This document shows, piece after piece, positions 52,515 through 61,300 of a DNA stretch of 64,000 nucleotides (position 1 is the stretch's first letter; each line of letters starts with the position of its first letter). The notes under the pieces are model-generated. The model was not told the origin of the DNA, did no database searches, and saw only the letters and a list, made by a program, of their open reading frames with translations. Made by a program: the position numbers and the translations under genes. The DNA comes from Sphaerospermopsis sp. SIO1G1 (GTDB lineage Bacteria; Cyanobacteriota; Cyanobacteriia; Cyanobacteriales; Nostocaceae), in contig JAAHFX010000006.1 of assembly GCA_010672785.1 (NCBI GenBank), positions 125,574-189,573 on the forward strand, in the 5' to 3' direction.

Positions 52515-54209
52515 ATGTTACGACTTGAACATATCAACAAAATTTATCCTACAGGCGAAGTTCTTAAAGATATCAATTGGGAAGTAAAACCGGGCGATCG
52601 CATTGGTTTGGTGGGCGTTAACGGTGCGGGAAAGTCAACCCAACTGAAAATTATCTCTGGGGAAATAGAACCCACCGCAGGAGAAATTATCCGCCCTGCA
52701 AGTTTACATATCGCTTATCTGAATCAAGAGTTTGAAGTAGATCCTACCCGGACGGTTAATGAAGAATTTTGGACGGTATTTACAGAAGCTAATGCTGTAC
52801 AGTTAGCATTGCACGAAGTACAGCGGGAAATGGAAACCGCTACCCCAGAAGAATTAGATAAACTGATTAATAAGTTAGATAAATTACAACGTCAATTTGA
52901 AGCCTTAGACGGTTATGGTTTAGATGCTCGGATTGGTAAAATTTTACCGGAAATGGGTTTTGAAGTTGAAGATAGCGATCGCCTAGTCAGTGCTTTTTCT
53001 GGTGGTTGGCAAATGCGGATGAGTTTAGGTAAAATTCTGCTCCAAGAACCAGATTTATTATTATTAGACGAACCAACAAACCACTTAGATTTAGAAACCA
53101 TTGAATGGTTAGAAAATTACCTAAAAGGGTTAATGACTCCAATGGTAATAGTTTCCCATGACCGGGAATTTTTAGACAGACTTTGTACACAAATTGTGGA
53201 AACAGAACGGGGTGTTTCTACCACTTATTTGGGCAATTATTCATCATATCTGCAACAAAAAGCCGAAAATCAATCAGCACAATTGAGTGCATTTGAAAGA
53301 CAACAAAAGGAATTAGAAAAACAACAAGCATTTGTAGAAAAATTCCGTGCTAGTGCTACCCGCAGTACCCAAGCGAAAAGCCGTGAGAAACTATTAGATA
53401 AAGTTGAAAGAATCGAAGCTCCAACCTCATCAGTCAGAACCTTACATTTCCGTTTTCCTGATGCACCTCGTAGCGGTAGAGAAGTAGTAGAAATCAAAGA
53501 ACTAACTCATGTTTATGGAGATAAAATTCTCTTTTTAGGTGCAGAATTATTAATAGAAAGAGGTGATAGAATTGCCTTTTTAGGTCCTAATGGTGCAGGG
53601 AAATCTACACTCTTAAAAATGATCATGGGTGCAGAACCACCAAGCGAAGGAACTGTTAAATTAGGAGATCATAATGTGATTCCTGGTTATTTTGAACAGA
53701 ACCAAGCAGAAGCATTGGAACTGACTAAAACCGTGATGGAAACCATCCATGATGAAGTTCCAGACTGGACAAATGAGGATGTCAGAACCCATTTAGGAAG
53801 ATTTTTATTTGCTGGTGATACAGTATTTAAAAAAGTAGAAGCATTGAGTGGGGGAGAAAAAGCTAGGTTAGCATTAGGGAAAATGCTATTAACACCTGTG
53901 AATTTATTAATTTTGGATGAACCTACCAACCATTTAGATATTCCTGCTAAGGAGATGTTGGAGGAAGCATTACAAAATTATGATGGTACAGCAATTGTAG
54001 TTTCCCATGATCGTTATTTTATCTCTCAAGTTGCGAATAAAATTGTGGAAATTAGAGATGGGGAATTTCGGGTTTATTTGGGAGATTATCATTACTATTT
54101 AAGCAAAATTGAGGAAGAAAAAGAAGCGGAAAGATTAGCAGCAATAGCAGCAGAGAAAGCAGCGAAAAAAGCCGCTAAAGCTGCTAAAGCAGCAGCGAAG
54201 AAGAAGTAG
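52515..54209 (+). CDS. ABC-F family ATPase
   Basis: A 564-residue soluble protein with two ABC domains and no membrane part, an ABC-F protein. Such proteins bind the ribosomal E site and regulate translation or confer resistance. Domain 1: GLVGVNGAGKSTQLK, SGGWQMRMSLGKILL, LLLLDEPTNHLDLE. Domain 2: AFLGPNGAGKSTLLK, LSGGEKARLALGKMLL, LLILDEPTNHLDIP. The arm or linker of about residues 240-310 is rich in Gln, Glu and Lys. The C-terminus is a Lys/Ala-rich tail (EKAAKKAAKAAKAAAKKK). The subtype (EttA, Uup or YheS) is not certain. ATG 52515. Confidence 0.93.
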   Translation: MLRLEHINKIYPTGEVLKDINWEVKPGDRIGLVGVNGAGKSTQLKIISGEIEPTAGEIIRPASLHIAYLNQEFEVDPTRTVNEEFWTVFTEANAVQLALHEVQREMETATPEELDKLINKLDKLQRQFEALDGYGLDARIGKILPEMGFEVEDSDRLVSAFSGGWQMRMSLGKILLQEPDLLLLDEPTNHLDLETIEWLENYLKGLMTPMVIVSHDREFLDRLCTQIVETERGVSTTYLGNYSSYLQQKAENQSAQLSAFERQQKELEKQQAFVEKFRASATRSTQAKSREKLLDKVERIEAPTSSVRTLHFRFPDAPRSGREVVEIKELTHVYGDKILFLGAELLIERGDRIAFLGPNGAGKSTLLKMIMGAEPPSEGTVKLGDHNVIPGYFEQNQAEALELTKTVMETIHDEVPDWTNEDVRTHLGRFLFAGDTVFKKVEALSGGEKARLALGKMLLTPVNLLILDEPTNHLDIPAKEMLEEALQNYDGTAIVVSHDRYFISQVANKIVEIRDGEFRVYLGDYHYYLSKIEEEKEAERLAAIAAEKAAKKAAKAAKAAAKKK

Positions 54210-54240
54210 GGGAAGTTTTTAAAAACAAAGATTTGTGAGT

Positions 54241-54272
54241 CCTCAACTATTAAATAAGTTGGGGATTTTTTA
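54241..54272. terminator. Intrinsic terminator after the ABC-F gene
   Basis: CCTCAACT (54241-54248) pairs with AGTTGGGG (54257-54264), with a short A+T loop, then ATTTTTTATT. It lies between two convergent genes and touches the end of the antitoxin-like gene. Confidence 0.85.
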
Positions 54273-54566
54273 TTGAACTATTAAAGTTGTTCTACTTTTA
54301 GCAAGATAATGCTCATCTAATGCACGTCTGAGAATCATTTTAATCACAGCTTCAGGAGTAATATTTAGTTCAGATGCTATTTCCTCAATCTCTTTCAGCA
54401 TGGTTTGAGGGAGATTAAACTGTGTGGAAAGAGATGTTTGTGATCTGCGGACAGTGGTTAGATATTTTGTCCCTTTTTTAGTAGATTTAGGATCAAAATG
54501 TTGGTCAATAATTTCTTCTCCTGTGGCTATTTTTTGTTCTAGTTCATCCGTAGAAATATTGTTCAT
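54270..54566 (-). CDS. BrnA-like antitoxin (probable)
   Basis: A 98-residue protein. The C-terminal half (LPQTMLKEIEEIASELNITP, EAVIKMILRRALDEHYLAKS) fits a ribbon-helix-helix or CopG-like DNA-binding antitoxin. The N-terminal half (STDELEQKIATGEEIIDQHF) has the low-complexity charged character of toxin-neutralising tails. It overlaps the BrnT-like toxin by 23 bp on the same strand, the normal order for brnTA. The antitoxin assignment is by context plus fold guess. Confidence 0.65.
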   Translation of the reverse strand: MNNISTDELEQKIATGEEIIDQHFDPKSTKKGTKYLTTVRRSQTSLSTQFNLPQTMLKEIEEIASELNITPEAVIKMILRRALDEHYLAKSRTTLIVQ

Positions 54567-54822
54567 AAATCTCTCTTTCTCTTTTGGTACTTTTCCAATA
54601 TGTTACTAACCAAATATATTCCCCTTCTTCATCATAGCGTACTTTATAAATAACAGATAAAAGACTATAACCTGCATATCCTATGGCAATAAATTGTTGT
54701 GGATCATCGTTTTTTACTCTTTCTACATAATCACCTGCAAATAAATTAATAATTTCATCAAAATAGTAACCTCTTTGAGATTTAAGCAGTTGACTTTTTT
54801 GATCATTCCAGTCAAAACGCAT
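54544..54822 (-). CDS. brnT: BrnT-family toxin
   Basis: A 92-residue BrnT-like RNase toxin: MRFDWNDQKSQLLKSQRGYY with FDEIINLF corresponds to the FEWDPxKA..N..KHGVSFEEA pattern of the family. YSLLSVIYKVRYDEEGEYIW and YWKSTKREREIYEQYF match the beta-strands and the C-terminal RxAxxxE-type helix. The expected His of the KHG motif is Arg here (SQRGYYF). The partner antitoxin follows, overlapping it. First gene of a small island of TA and ATPase genes. Confidence 0.75.
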   Translation of the reverse strand: MRFDWNDQKSQLLKSQRGYYFDEIINLFAGDYVERVKNDDPQQFIAIGYAGYSLLSVIYKVRYDEEGEYIWLVTYWKSTKREREIYEQYFYG

Positions 54823-54978
54823 AATTTATAATTTTTATTCAATAAATATTTTATTTTTTTGTCTAAATCAGGATGTCCAAGAATTGTTTCAAATTTCATC
54901 AGGGTTTATTTCTATTTTTTCTTCTATCAATTCTTTCCGGAATTTTGATATACATTCCCCAAGACTATTTTGTTTAAT

Positions 54979-55122
54979 TTAGGTTTTATCAAGACGTGAA
55001 TTTTGAGTTTTAAGTTTTTCGATCAATATTATAAAATCTGCTATTTCAGCTTCTGTCATAGTCTCTATTTTTGCTAATAGTTCTTCTTCGATTTCATGGT
55101 TTTTTGCTACTAAATTAAACAT
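54979..55122 (-). CDS. Small open frame, possible antitoxin relic
   Basis: A 47-residue frame starting MFNLVAKNHEIEEELLAKIE and ending KTQNSRLDKT. It is acidic and helical, like short TA-type proteins, and has a proper ATG. No ribosome binding site is evident, and it lies in a region of gene debris, so it may be non-functional. No family is recognised. Confidence 0.35.
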   Translation of the reverse strand: MFNLVAKNHEIEEELLAKIETMTEAEIADFIILIEKLKTQNSRLDKT

Positions 55123-55138
55123 CTTTATTATAACGTTG

Positions 55139-55201
55139 ATTGGGGAAGATTTTACACCTGAGCAAATGGCAGTTTTTGAAGATGCTATTAAACGAAAGTA
55201 A
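55139..55201 (+). pseudogene. Fragment duplicating the C-terminus of the VapC partner gene
   Basis: This 63-nt piece reads IGEDFTPEQMAVFEDAIKRK and a stop. The next gene ends IGAELTPEQMTIFDDAIKRK and a stop: 15 of 20 residues agree, and the DNA is also alike. The upstream part is absent, so this is the tail of a lost paralogue. Confidence 0.7.
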
Positions 55202-55343
55202 TAAAAGTTAAATCATTAATTATTGAACGAAGATAGACGCAGATAAACGCGGATTTTTTATCAACTGATTTGACTTACTGCTGAATACTTATATTTTGAT
55301 TATGATATAATTAATTATGAATTTATGAATAGAGGTAAGTATT

Positions 55344-55640
55344 ATGCTATCAACAAATATTCAACAGGAATCTACAATTAGTAGAATCGAAAGAGTAGTG
55401 GCAACTTTAATGGATGAAAATCCGATTTTTAAAGAAGACCTTAATTATAGAGAAATTGTTAAACATATATTTAAAATAGTTCAAGAACATTTAACACTAG
55501 ATAAATTTAATAATATGTCTGATGAAAAGTTAAAAGACAATTGTAGTTTTGTGATGTCAACAGAGGTTTTAGGGAAAATAGGAGCAGAGTTAACACCTGA
55601 ACAAATGACAATTTTTGATGATGCAATTAAACGAAAGTAG
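55344..55640 (+). CDS. Upstream partner of VapC (putative antitoxin)
   Basis: A 98-residue helical, charged protein (MLSTNIQQESTISRIERVVA at the start, TPEQMTIFDDAIKRK at the end). It has no recognised DNA-binding motif. It ends 13 bp before a PIN-domain toxin gene on the same strand, which suggests an antitoxin role. An alternative is a small regulatory protein conserved beside this VapC. A fragment of a second copy of its tail lies at 55139-55201. Confidence 0.55.
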   Translation: MLSTNIQQESTISRIERVVATLMDENPIFKEDLNYREIVKHIFKIVQEHLTLDKFNNMSDEKLKDNCSFVMSTEVLGKIGAELTPEQMTIFDDAIKRK

Positions 55641-55653
55641 ATAAATAAATTAT

Positions 55654-56055
55654 ATGAGTTATTTGTTAGATACTAATATTGTTTCTTTGGCAATTAAAAA
55701 TAACATCTCTATCAAGCAAAAATTAGCAATTATCAAATTCGCCGAGATAGATATTTACATTAGTTGTATTACCTATTTTGAAATTAGACGAGGATTTTTG
55801 GCAGTTGATGCACCTAGACAACGGGAAAGGTTTAACCAACTTTGTCAACAATATCCAATTATTTTTTTAGATGATTTAGACATTCTAGAAAAAGCAGCAG
55901 AAATTCATGCTGATTTAAGGTTGAAAGGTTTACCAATTCAAAGTGAAGATGTTTTAATTGCTGCTACAGCAATGATTAAAGGTTTAACTGTGGTTTCTAA
56001 TGACAGTGATTTAGCTAGGGTTGAGGGTTTAAGCTTAGAAAACTGGCTGGAGTGA
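55654..56055 (+). CDS. vapC: VapC-type PIN-domain toxin
   Basis: A 133-residue PIN-domain ribonuclease. The acidic Mg-binding residues are Asp6 (YLLDTNIVSLAI), Glu43 (TYFEIRRG), Asp99 (SEDVLIAATA) and Asp117 (VVSNDSDLARV), all intact. VapC toxins cleave tRNA or rRNA when their antitoxin is lost. The small gene 13 bp upstream is the likely antitoxin. The PIN identification is firm; the RNA target is unknown. ATG 55654. Confidence 0.9.
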   Translation: MSYLLDTNIVSLAIKNNISIKQKLAIIKFAEIDIYISCITYFEIRRGFLAVDAPRQRERFNQLCQQYPIIFLDDLDILEKAAEIHADLRLKGLPIQSEDVLIAATAMIKGLTVVSNDSDLARVEGLSLENWLE

Positions 56056-56091
56056 TAAAATTAATAGATTGGGATTGGAAGGATTTAATCA

Positions 56092-57201
56092 ATGTTATCT
56101 AAATTCAAGGTTCAACATTATAAGAGTTTATTTGATACGGAAATAGATTTAGAACCATTGACTGTATTTATTGGGCCTAATGGTTCTGGTAAATCTAATA
56201 TTTGTGAAGCTTTGGTGGTATTTTCTGATTTTTTGAATAGATTTATAGAGTCTCCAGGATATACAAAACCTATCAGTTTTTTATCTAAGTCATTAAAAAA
56301 TTTCAGTACAAATAATCAAAATCTTGAATCTAAATTTTGGCAGAGAAATACAGATTTTATGTTACTAGAGGTTAGCGCATTGACTGAAAGTATTCATCCT
56401 TTTTCCAGGATATCAGTTTATCTTGATTATCTAAAAAAAACAGTTAAAATAGACAAGGATAAAATTAACAGTAATCCACAATCTTCAACAAGAGGAATCA
56501 GAGTTTTTCTAACAAGTCATCAATACTCAGGTTCTCCAGTTGATAAAGCATTAAAAAAAGTCAGTATTTATGATTTTTATCCAGGTGATATTTCTAGACA
56601 AACTTCAAATATTCCAATAATGAAGAGAAATGGGGAAGGAATAGCTTATTCTTTACTGGATATTTTATTAGCTAATCGTGAAGGATTTGATGAATTACAA
56701 GAAAGATTAACTCAACTTGTTCCTAATATTAAAAAAATTGTCTTACCCCGTAGTGAAAATAACACCTTTTCTTTAGAATTAGTTGATAAATATTCAGATC
56801 ATCATATTCCTGCATCTGATATTTCTGATGGTACATTAAGACTTTTGGCTTTTTTAACTGCACTGTATCAAGAAAATACTCCCAGTATTATTTGCTTTGA
56901 AGAAATAGAAAATGGTGTACATCCTTGGTTGCTGCATAAAATGATGGAGTTGCTAAAAATTATCTCCACTGAAGGAATAACTGGAAACCCCGTACAAGTT
57001 TTAATTACCACCCATTCTCCTGTGTTATTAAACTACGTTGAACCTGAACAAGTGCGTGCTGTGGAATTAGATCAAGAAGGGAAAACCCAAGTTCATAAAT
57101 TACCTGTAGAGTCAGTGAGATTTCAAAAAGCTTTAGAAGCTTATGATGGTGCTTTAGGTGAACTTTGGTTTACTAATGTGTTTGGAGGAAATCCTAAATG
57201 A
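56092..57201 (+). CDS. AAA-family ATPase of a putative defence pair
   Basis: A 369-residue RecF/SMC-type ATPase of the AAA_15/AAA_21 class. Walker A GPNGSGKS is at residues 28-35, signature SDGTLRLLAFLTAL starts at 245, Walker B SIICFEEIENGVHP at 265-278, and a switch histidine lies in TTHSPVLL (about 307). The middle (70-220) is the variable insertion. Such ATPases pair with nucleases in anti-phage systems (OLD/Gabija, RloA/RloB, AbiL types). Its stop overlaps the start of the next gene by 4 bp (ATGA). It is placed directly after a VapC locus. Substrate is inferred. Confidence 0.82.
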   Translation: MLSKFKVQHYKSLFDTEIDLEPLTVFIGPNGSGKSNICEALVVFSDFLNRFIESPGYTKPISFLSKSLKNFSTNNQNLESKFWQRNTDFMLLEVSALTESIHPFSRISVYLDYLKKTVKIDKDKINSNPQSSTRGIRVFLTSHQYSGSPVDKALKKVSIYDFYPGDISRQTSNIPIMKRNGEGIAYSLLDILLANREGFDELQERLTQLVPNIKKIVLPRSENNTFSLELVDKYSDHHIPASDISDGTLRLLAFLTALYQENTPSIICFEEIENGVHPWLLHKMMELLKIISTEGITGNPVQVLITTHSPVLLNYVEPEQVRAVELDQEGKTQVHKLPVESVRFQKALEAYDGALGELWFTNVFGGNPK

Positions 57202-57941
57202 GTCGGCGAATTCGCATAGGTTTGATAGCTGAAGGAGAAGCAGAATTAGGTGAAAGTATTCCTTATATTACACCAGAAGATGGGGGAAAAGTAATTCCTA
57301 GAGAAAATGAAGGTGCATTGCATACTTTAATTAGAAAAGAATTGCTAAATGCTGGATTTCCAGATTGTGATTTTATTCAAAGATATCCATCAATTCGGGA
57401 AAATCAAAAACGGACTTTAAGAACTGGACATTCGATTTTAGATCCTAAATATTTAGCCCAAATTGTAATTTTATGGAAACCTGAAGAAGTAGATATGATT
57501 CTGATTATCGTTGATGCAGATGATAACATCAAGCAAAGGAAAATTGATTTAGAAAAAGCAGTAAATAAAATTCGGGATAATCATTTAGATATTAACGAAA
57601 AAATTATAAATGATCGCTCTGCTGGCGGTTTAGCAATTAGGAATTTTGAAACTTGGTTACTTGCTGATACTGAAAATGTGGCGAAAATTTTAGATGTAGA
57701 ATTGCCAACCCTAGAAAAGTTAGAGAATTTAGACAATACCAAAGAGATTTTAGAACAGGCGATCGCCAAATCAACATATCTGTCTGCAAATATTGATAAT
57801 CAACGTCCACTACAAATTCGCTGGAATTTAGCCTTCACAATGAATTTAAAAACCCTGAAAACCAACTGTCCAGAAGGATATGGTGATTTCGTCAAGAATT
57901 TACTGGCAACTACAGAAGCCGTTTTGCCAATCCTGGTATAA
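57198..57941 (+). CDS. TOPRIM-like DUF4276-type protein, partner of the AAA ATPase
   Basis: A 247-residue protein. IGLIAEGEAELGE (residues 7-19) supplies the glutamate motif and ILIIVDADDN (101-110) the DxD motif of a TOPRIM-like fold; RNFETWLLAD (148-157) is the E-T-W-x-x-A-D box seen in DUF4276 proteins. It overlaps the ATPase gene by 4 bp, so the two are co-translated. In OLD/Gabija nucleases the same ATPase and TOPRIM parts are fused in one chain. I infer a two-subunit nuclease-type defence module. Metal-dependent nuclease activity is not proven by sequence. Confidence 0.72.
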   Translation: MSRRIRIGLIAEGEAELGESIPYITPEDGGKVIPRENEGALHTLIRKELLNAGFPDCDFIQRYPSIRENQKRTLRTGHSILDPKYLAQIVILWKPEEVDMILIIVDADDNIKQRKIDLEKAVNKIRDNHLDINEKIINDRSAGGLAIRNFETWLLADTENVAKILDVELPTLEKLENLDNTKEILEQAIAKSTYLSANIDNQRPLQIRWNLAFTMNLKTLKTNCPEGYGDFVKNLLATTEAVLPILV

Positions 57942-58079
57942 ATTGAAATAGAAAAATACGCGATCGCTAGGATGACAGTAAAAATCTACTAGATAAACCA
58001 ATCAGTAGAAATTAACAGATCATCAGCAGTTAGTAGTGGTATCATGCGGTTATTACAAAAAGTAAAGGGTAATTTTAGT

Positions 58080-59678
58080 ATGACCAAAGCACCTGTTGCT
58101 CCTGTGGTGCTAGTCATTTTAGATGGATGGGGCTACTGTGAGGACAAGCGAGGAAATGCTATTTCAGCCGCTAAGACTCCCATAATGGAAAGTTTATGGG
58201 CGGCCTATCCCCACACCCTCATTCGCACTTCAGGAAAAGCCGTAGGGTTGCCAGAAGGTCAAATGGGCAATTCGGAAGTTGGTCATTTGAACATTGGCGC
58301 TGGGCGTGTAGTTCCCCAAGAACTGGTACGCATCTCCGATGCAGTTGAAGACGGTTCTTTAGCTGCTAACCCAGCACTTGTGAAGATTTGCCAGGAAGTA
58401 AAATCCCGCAATGGCAAATTGCATTTAGTCGGACTTTGTTCTGACGGAGGGGTACATTCCCATATTACCCATCTGTTAGGATTACTTGACTTAGCCAAAT
58501 CACAGCAGCTTTCAGAAATATGTATCCACGCCATAACGGATGGACGTGATACACCGCCAAAAAGTGGCATTAAATTCATCAAGCAATTGCAAGAACACAT
58601 AGACCGCATCGGTGTAGGACAAATAGCTTCCATCAGCGGTCGTTATTATGCAATGGATCGAGATAACCGTTGGGATCGAGTCAAACGGGCATATGATGTA
58701 ATGACACAAGACGGTGCTGGGAATGGAAAAACAGCGTTAGAGGTCTTGGAAAGTTCCTATGCTGAAAATATTACTGACGAGTTTATTGATCCAGTCAAAA
58801 TCGCCCCTGGTGCAATTCAACCTGGAGATGGGGTAATATTTTTCAATTTCCGCCCCGACCGTGCTAGACAATTAACTCAAGCTTTTGTAAGTCCTAAATT
58901 TCAAGGTTTTGAAAGACAGCAACTAACACCGCTGTCCTTTGTAACATTTACTCAATACGACCCAGATTTACCAGTATCTGTGGCCTTTACTCCCCAGAAC
59001 TTAACAAACATTTTGGGTGAAGTAATTGCAAATCATGGTCTCAAACAGTTTCGGACTGCGGAAACTGAAAAATACGCTCACGTTACATATTTCTTCAATG
59101 GGGGACTAGAAGAACCCTGTCCAGGAGAAGATCGGGAACTAGTCAACAGTCCAATGGTAGCTACCTATGATAAAGACCCGGCCATGTCTGCTCAAGCAGT
59201 CACAGATGTAGCGATCACAGCCATTGAAAAAGGCATCTATTCCCTGGTGGTCATGAACTATGCTAACCCAGACATGGTAGGGCATACAGGTCAAGTAGAA
59301 GCCACAGTTACAGCCATTGAAACCGTTGATCAATGTTTGGGAAAACTTGTGGAAACCGTTGGTAAAATTGGCGGCACAATGTTAATTACCGCAGATCATG
59401 GTAATGCCGAATATATGTTAGACCAAGATGGCAATCCTTGGACGGCTCACACTACTAATCCTGTTCCTTTCATTGTGGTAGAAGGGGAAAAGGTGAAAAT
59501 TCCTGGATATGGGACAAATGTGGATTTAAGGAATGATGGTAAATTAGCCGACATTGCTCCCACAATTTTAAATATCCTGCAAATTTCCCAACCTCCAGAA
59601 ATGACAGGTCAATCTTTACTCAGAGCAGCAGAGTACGATTTACAGATATCTCGAACTCCCACGCCGGTAGGGTTGTAA
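58080..59678 (+). CDS. gpmI: 2,3-bisphosphoglycerate-independent phosphoglycerate mutase
   Basis: The Mn-dependent mutase, 532 residues, interconverting 3- and 2-phosphoglycerate in glycolysis and carbon export from the Calvin cycle. VVLVILDGWGYCEDKRGNAI (about 8-27) starts the phosphatase domain, with the catalytic Ser in MGNSEVGHLNIGAGRVVPQE. Metal sites are in the C-terminal TADHGNAEYM and NPDMVGHTGQ. I start at ATG 58080 because family members begin just before VLVILDGWG; an upstream in-frame ATG (58044) would add 12 residues. A strong terminator lies 60 bp after the stop. Confidence 0.96.
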   Translation: MTKAPVAPVVLVILDGWGYCEDKRGNAISAAKTPIMESLWAAYPHTLIRTSGKAVGLPEGQMGNSEVGHLNIGAGRVVPQELVRISDAVEDGSLAANPALVKICQEVKSRNGKLHLVGLCSDGGVHSHITHLLGLLDLAKSQQLSEICIHAITDGRDTPPKSGIKFIKQLQEHIDRIGVGQIASISGRYYAMDRDNRWDRVKRAYDVMTQDGAGNGKTALEVLESSYAENITDEFIDPVKIAPGAIQPGDGVIFFNFRPDRARQLTQAFVSPKFQGFERQQLTPLSFVTFTQYDPDLPVSVAFTPQNLTNILGEVIANHGLKQFRTAETEKYAHVTYFFNGGLEEPCPGEDRELVNSPMVATYDKDPAMSAQAVTDVAITAIEKGIYSLVVMNYANPDMVGHTGQVEATVTAIETVDQCLGKLVETVGKIGGTMLITADHGNAEYMLDQDGNPWTAHTTNPVPFIVVEGEKVKIPGYGTNVDLRNDGKLADIAPTILNILQISQPPEMTGQSLLRAAEYDLQISRTPTPVGL

Positions 59679-59738
59679 TATAATTAATTTCTCAATTTTG
59701 CCAATTTTGGTGATTATCAATCACCACTATATATAGTG

Positions 59739-59761
59739 AACCTGCACAGGCAGGTTTTTTT
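59739..59761 (+). terminator. Terminator of gpmI
   Basis: AACCTGC (59739-59745) pairs with GCAGGTT (59750-59756) across the loop ACAG, followed by a T-run. Textbook intrinsic terminator. Confidence 0.93.
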
Positions 59762-59822
59762 ATCAATCGGCGTGTTAATTTTAAGTTAATATTCAGTGTT
59801 ATTTTGAGGAAATTTTGATCCC

Positions 59823-60056
59823 ATGACCATTACCAACATCGTACAAGGAATTTGGGCATTCTCGGCTTTAGGTTTAATTGTTTTAGTATTACTACATAGC
59901 CCCAAAGGTGATGGTATCGGCGCTATTGGTGGACAAGCTCAACTATTTAGTAGCACTAAAAGTGCAGAAAACACACTTAATCGTGTTACTTGGGTGCTAG
60001 TGGTGATTTTTCTTGGTTTAACAATGGTTTTAAGTGCTAACTGGCTACCTAAATAA
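59823..60056 (+). CDS. secG: Preprotein translocase subunit SecG
   Basis: A 77-residue SecG, a membrane partner of SecYE. Two membrane helices flank the conserved hairpin: LIVLVLLHSPKGDGIGAIGG then AQLFSSTKSAENTLNRVTWV and VVIFLGLTMVLSANWL. HSPKGDGIGAIG and the FSSTKSAENTLNR loop are typical of cyanobacteria and plastids. ATG 59823. Heptamer repeats follow the stop codon. Confidence 0.94.
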   Translation: MTITNIVQGIWAFSALGLIVLVLLHSPKGDGIGAIGGQAQLFSSTKSAENTLNRVTWVLVVIFLGLTMVLSANWLPK

Positions 60057-60069
60057 GGTTGGCTGGAAA

Positions 60070-60200
60070 AAGTGATTGGTGATTGGTGATTGGTGATTGG
60101 TGACTAGTGACTGGTGACTAGTGACTGGTGATTGGTAACTTGGTAATAATTACGAATTACGAATTACGAATTACGAATTACTGACAACTGATAACTGAAT
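60070..60200. repeat. Compound heptamer repeats (GATTGGT, ACTAGTG, ACGAATT, TAACTGA)
   Basis: At least four successive 7-bp unit types: GTGATTG (60071-60100), GTGACTA/GTGACTG (60100-60130), ACGAATT (60152-60180) and TAACTGA (60182-60200). Units of identical length but different sequence adjoin each other. Confidence 0.85.
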
Positions 60201-60311
60201 AATTACCCCTCTTCCGTCACTTTCCGATTTTTCCTATAAAATCAACTGATTTAGGGATTTAATCAGAAAAATTTAGCATATTAGGTACTGAAGAACCTAC
60301 AAATTATCTTT

Positions 60312-61226
60312 ATGAACAGGCAAAAGGCAAAAGGTAAAAAGCAACAGAGAAAATTTATAAATAATTTTATTTCTCTTTTCCCACTAATGTTCTTTTTGCC
60401 TGTTTATGGGCAAATATATAAAATTTTTTACAAGTTAATAAATAACGGCCTAAAAAAAATTCTGCCAATATTCAAATGGCAATTAATAATAATTCTGACT
60501 TTATTAATAAGTACAGGAATATTAATTATTTTTGGTAATCCAGGTTTTACACAAAATACCCATCTAACTCTCTTTCCTTCATATCCTCGTGGTTCGCTGC
60601 TTTTATCTAATTCAGGAGCTACTTCCCCAAAAACCCATCCTTTACCACCTAGCTTAGAAAACTGGCACGATACAACAAATAGTGGTGACTATTTTGAGCA
60701 AATTCAAACAACAAAATATGGTTATTTAATTTGGTCAAAATTTCCGATTCAAGTAAATATAGAAACCCCTACAAATATCAACCCAAAGCAAGCCGAAAAA
60801 TGGGTAAATCAAGTTACACAAGCTATAATGGAATGGAATAATTATTTACCTTTAAAGTTAGTAGAAGAACCAGAAAATTCAGATATTAAAATTACTCGCA
60901 AACGTCCACCTTTACAAATAGATCCTGAAACTAAAATTCCCCGTGCGCGTTCTGCATTAACAACTTATCAAATCTATACCCAAAATGATATCTTAACTCA
61001 TAAATTTACTATTTTATTAAGTCCTAGTCAAACTGGAAAATATTTACAAGCAGCAGCACGTCATGAAATGGGACACGCTTTAGGAATTTGGGGTCATAGT
61101 CTTTTACAAACCGATGCACTTTATTTTTCTCAAGTTCGTGAACCTGTTGCTATTTCTAATAGAGATGTGAATACTTTAAAAAAGATTTATCAACAGTCTA
61201 CGAGTTTGGGATGGGATATTAATTAA
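60312..61226 (+). CDS. Matrixin-like zinc metalloprotease, membrane-anchored
   Basis: A 304-residue protein. After a Lys/Gln-rich N-terminus (MNRQKAKGKKQQRKF, partly repeat-like AAAAGGC DNA) there is a hydrophobic anchor (LIIILTLLISTGILIIFGNP, about 58-77). The exported part carries the zinc motif ARHEMGHALGIWGHSLLQTD, with His251, His255 and His262 as ligands and Glu252 as the base: an HExxHxxGxxH metzincin signature (M10-like). A Met-turn is not evident: SNRDVNTLKKIYQQ replaces it. The substrate is unknown. Several internal Met residues could be starts; I take ATG 60312. Confidence 0.82.
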   Translation: MNRQKAKGKKQQRKFINNFISLFPLMFFLPVYGQIYKIFYKLINNGLKKILPIFKWQLIIILTLLISTGILIIFGNPGFTQNTHLTLFPSYPRGSLLLSNSGATSPKTHPLPPSLENWHDTTNSGDYFEQIQTTKYGYLIWSKFPIQVNIETPTNINPKQAEKWVNQVTQAIMEWNNYLPLKLVEEPENSDIKITRKRPPLQIDPETKIPRARSALTTYQIYTQNDILTHKFTILLSPSQTGKYLQAAARHEMGHALGIWGHSLLQTDALYFSQVREPVAISNRDVNTLKKIYQQSTSLGWDIN

Positions 61227-61235
61227 ACATTGATC

Positions 61236-61300
61236 AGATCCCCGACTTCTTTTTTAATCTTGTTAATAGATTGAAATTTTATGATAGAAGTCGGGGATCT
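61236..61300. terminator. Perfect 15-bp inverted repeat downstream of the metalloprotease gene
   Basis: AGATCCCCGACTTCT (61236-61250) and AGAAGTCGGGGATCT (61286-61300) are exact inverses 35 nt apart, 9 bp after the stop codon. The arms share AATCCCCGACT-like sequence with the 3506-3533 hairpin. It may be a terminator or an element end. Confidence 0.6.

Larger units (their letters stand above)
54823..55343. other. Decayed region between two TA loci
   Basis: About 520 bp with gene debris. On the minus strand, 54979-55122 encodes a 47-residue open frame. Downstream of it SLGECISKFRKELIEEKIE is readable but ends in TGA and TGA codons. On the plus strand, 55139-55201 repeats the C-terminus of the next gene. 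This looks like a turnover zone of toxin-antitoxin genes. Confidence 0.55.
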
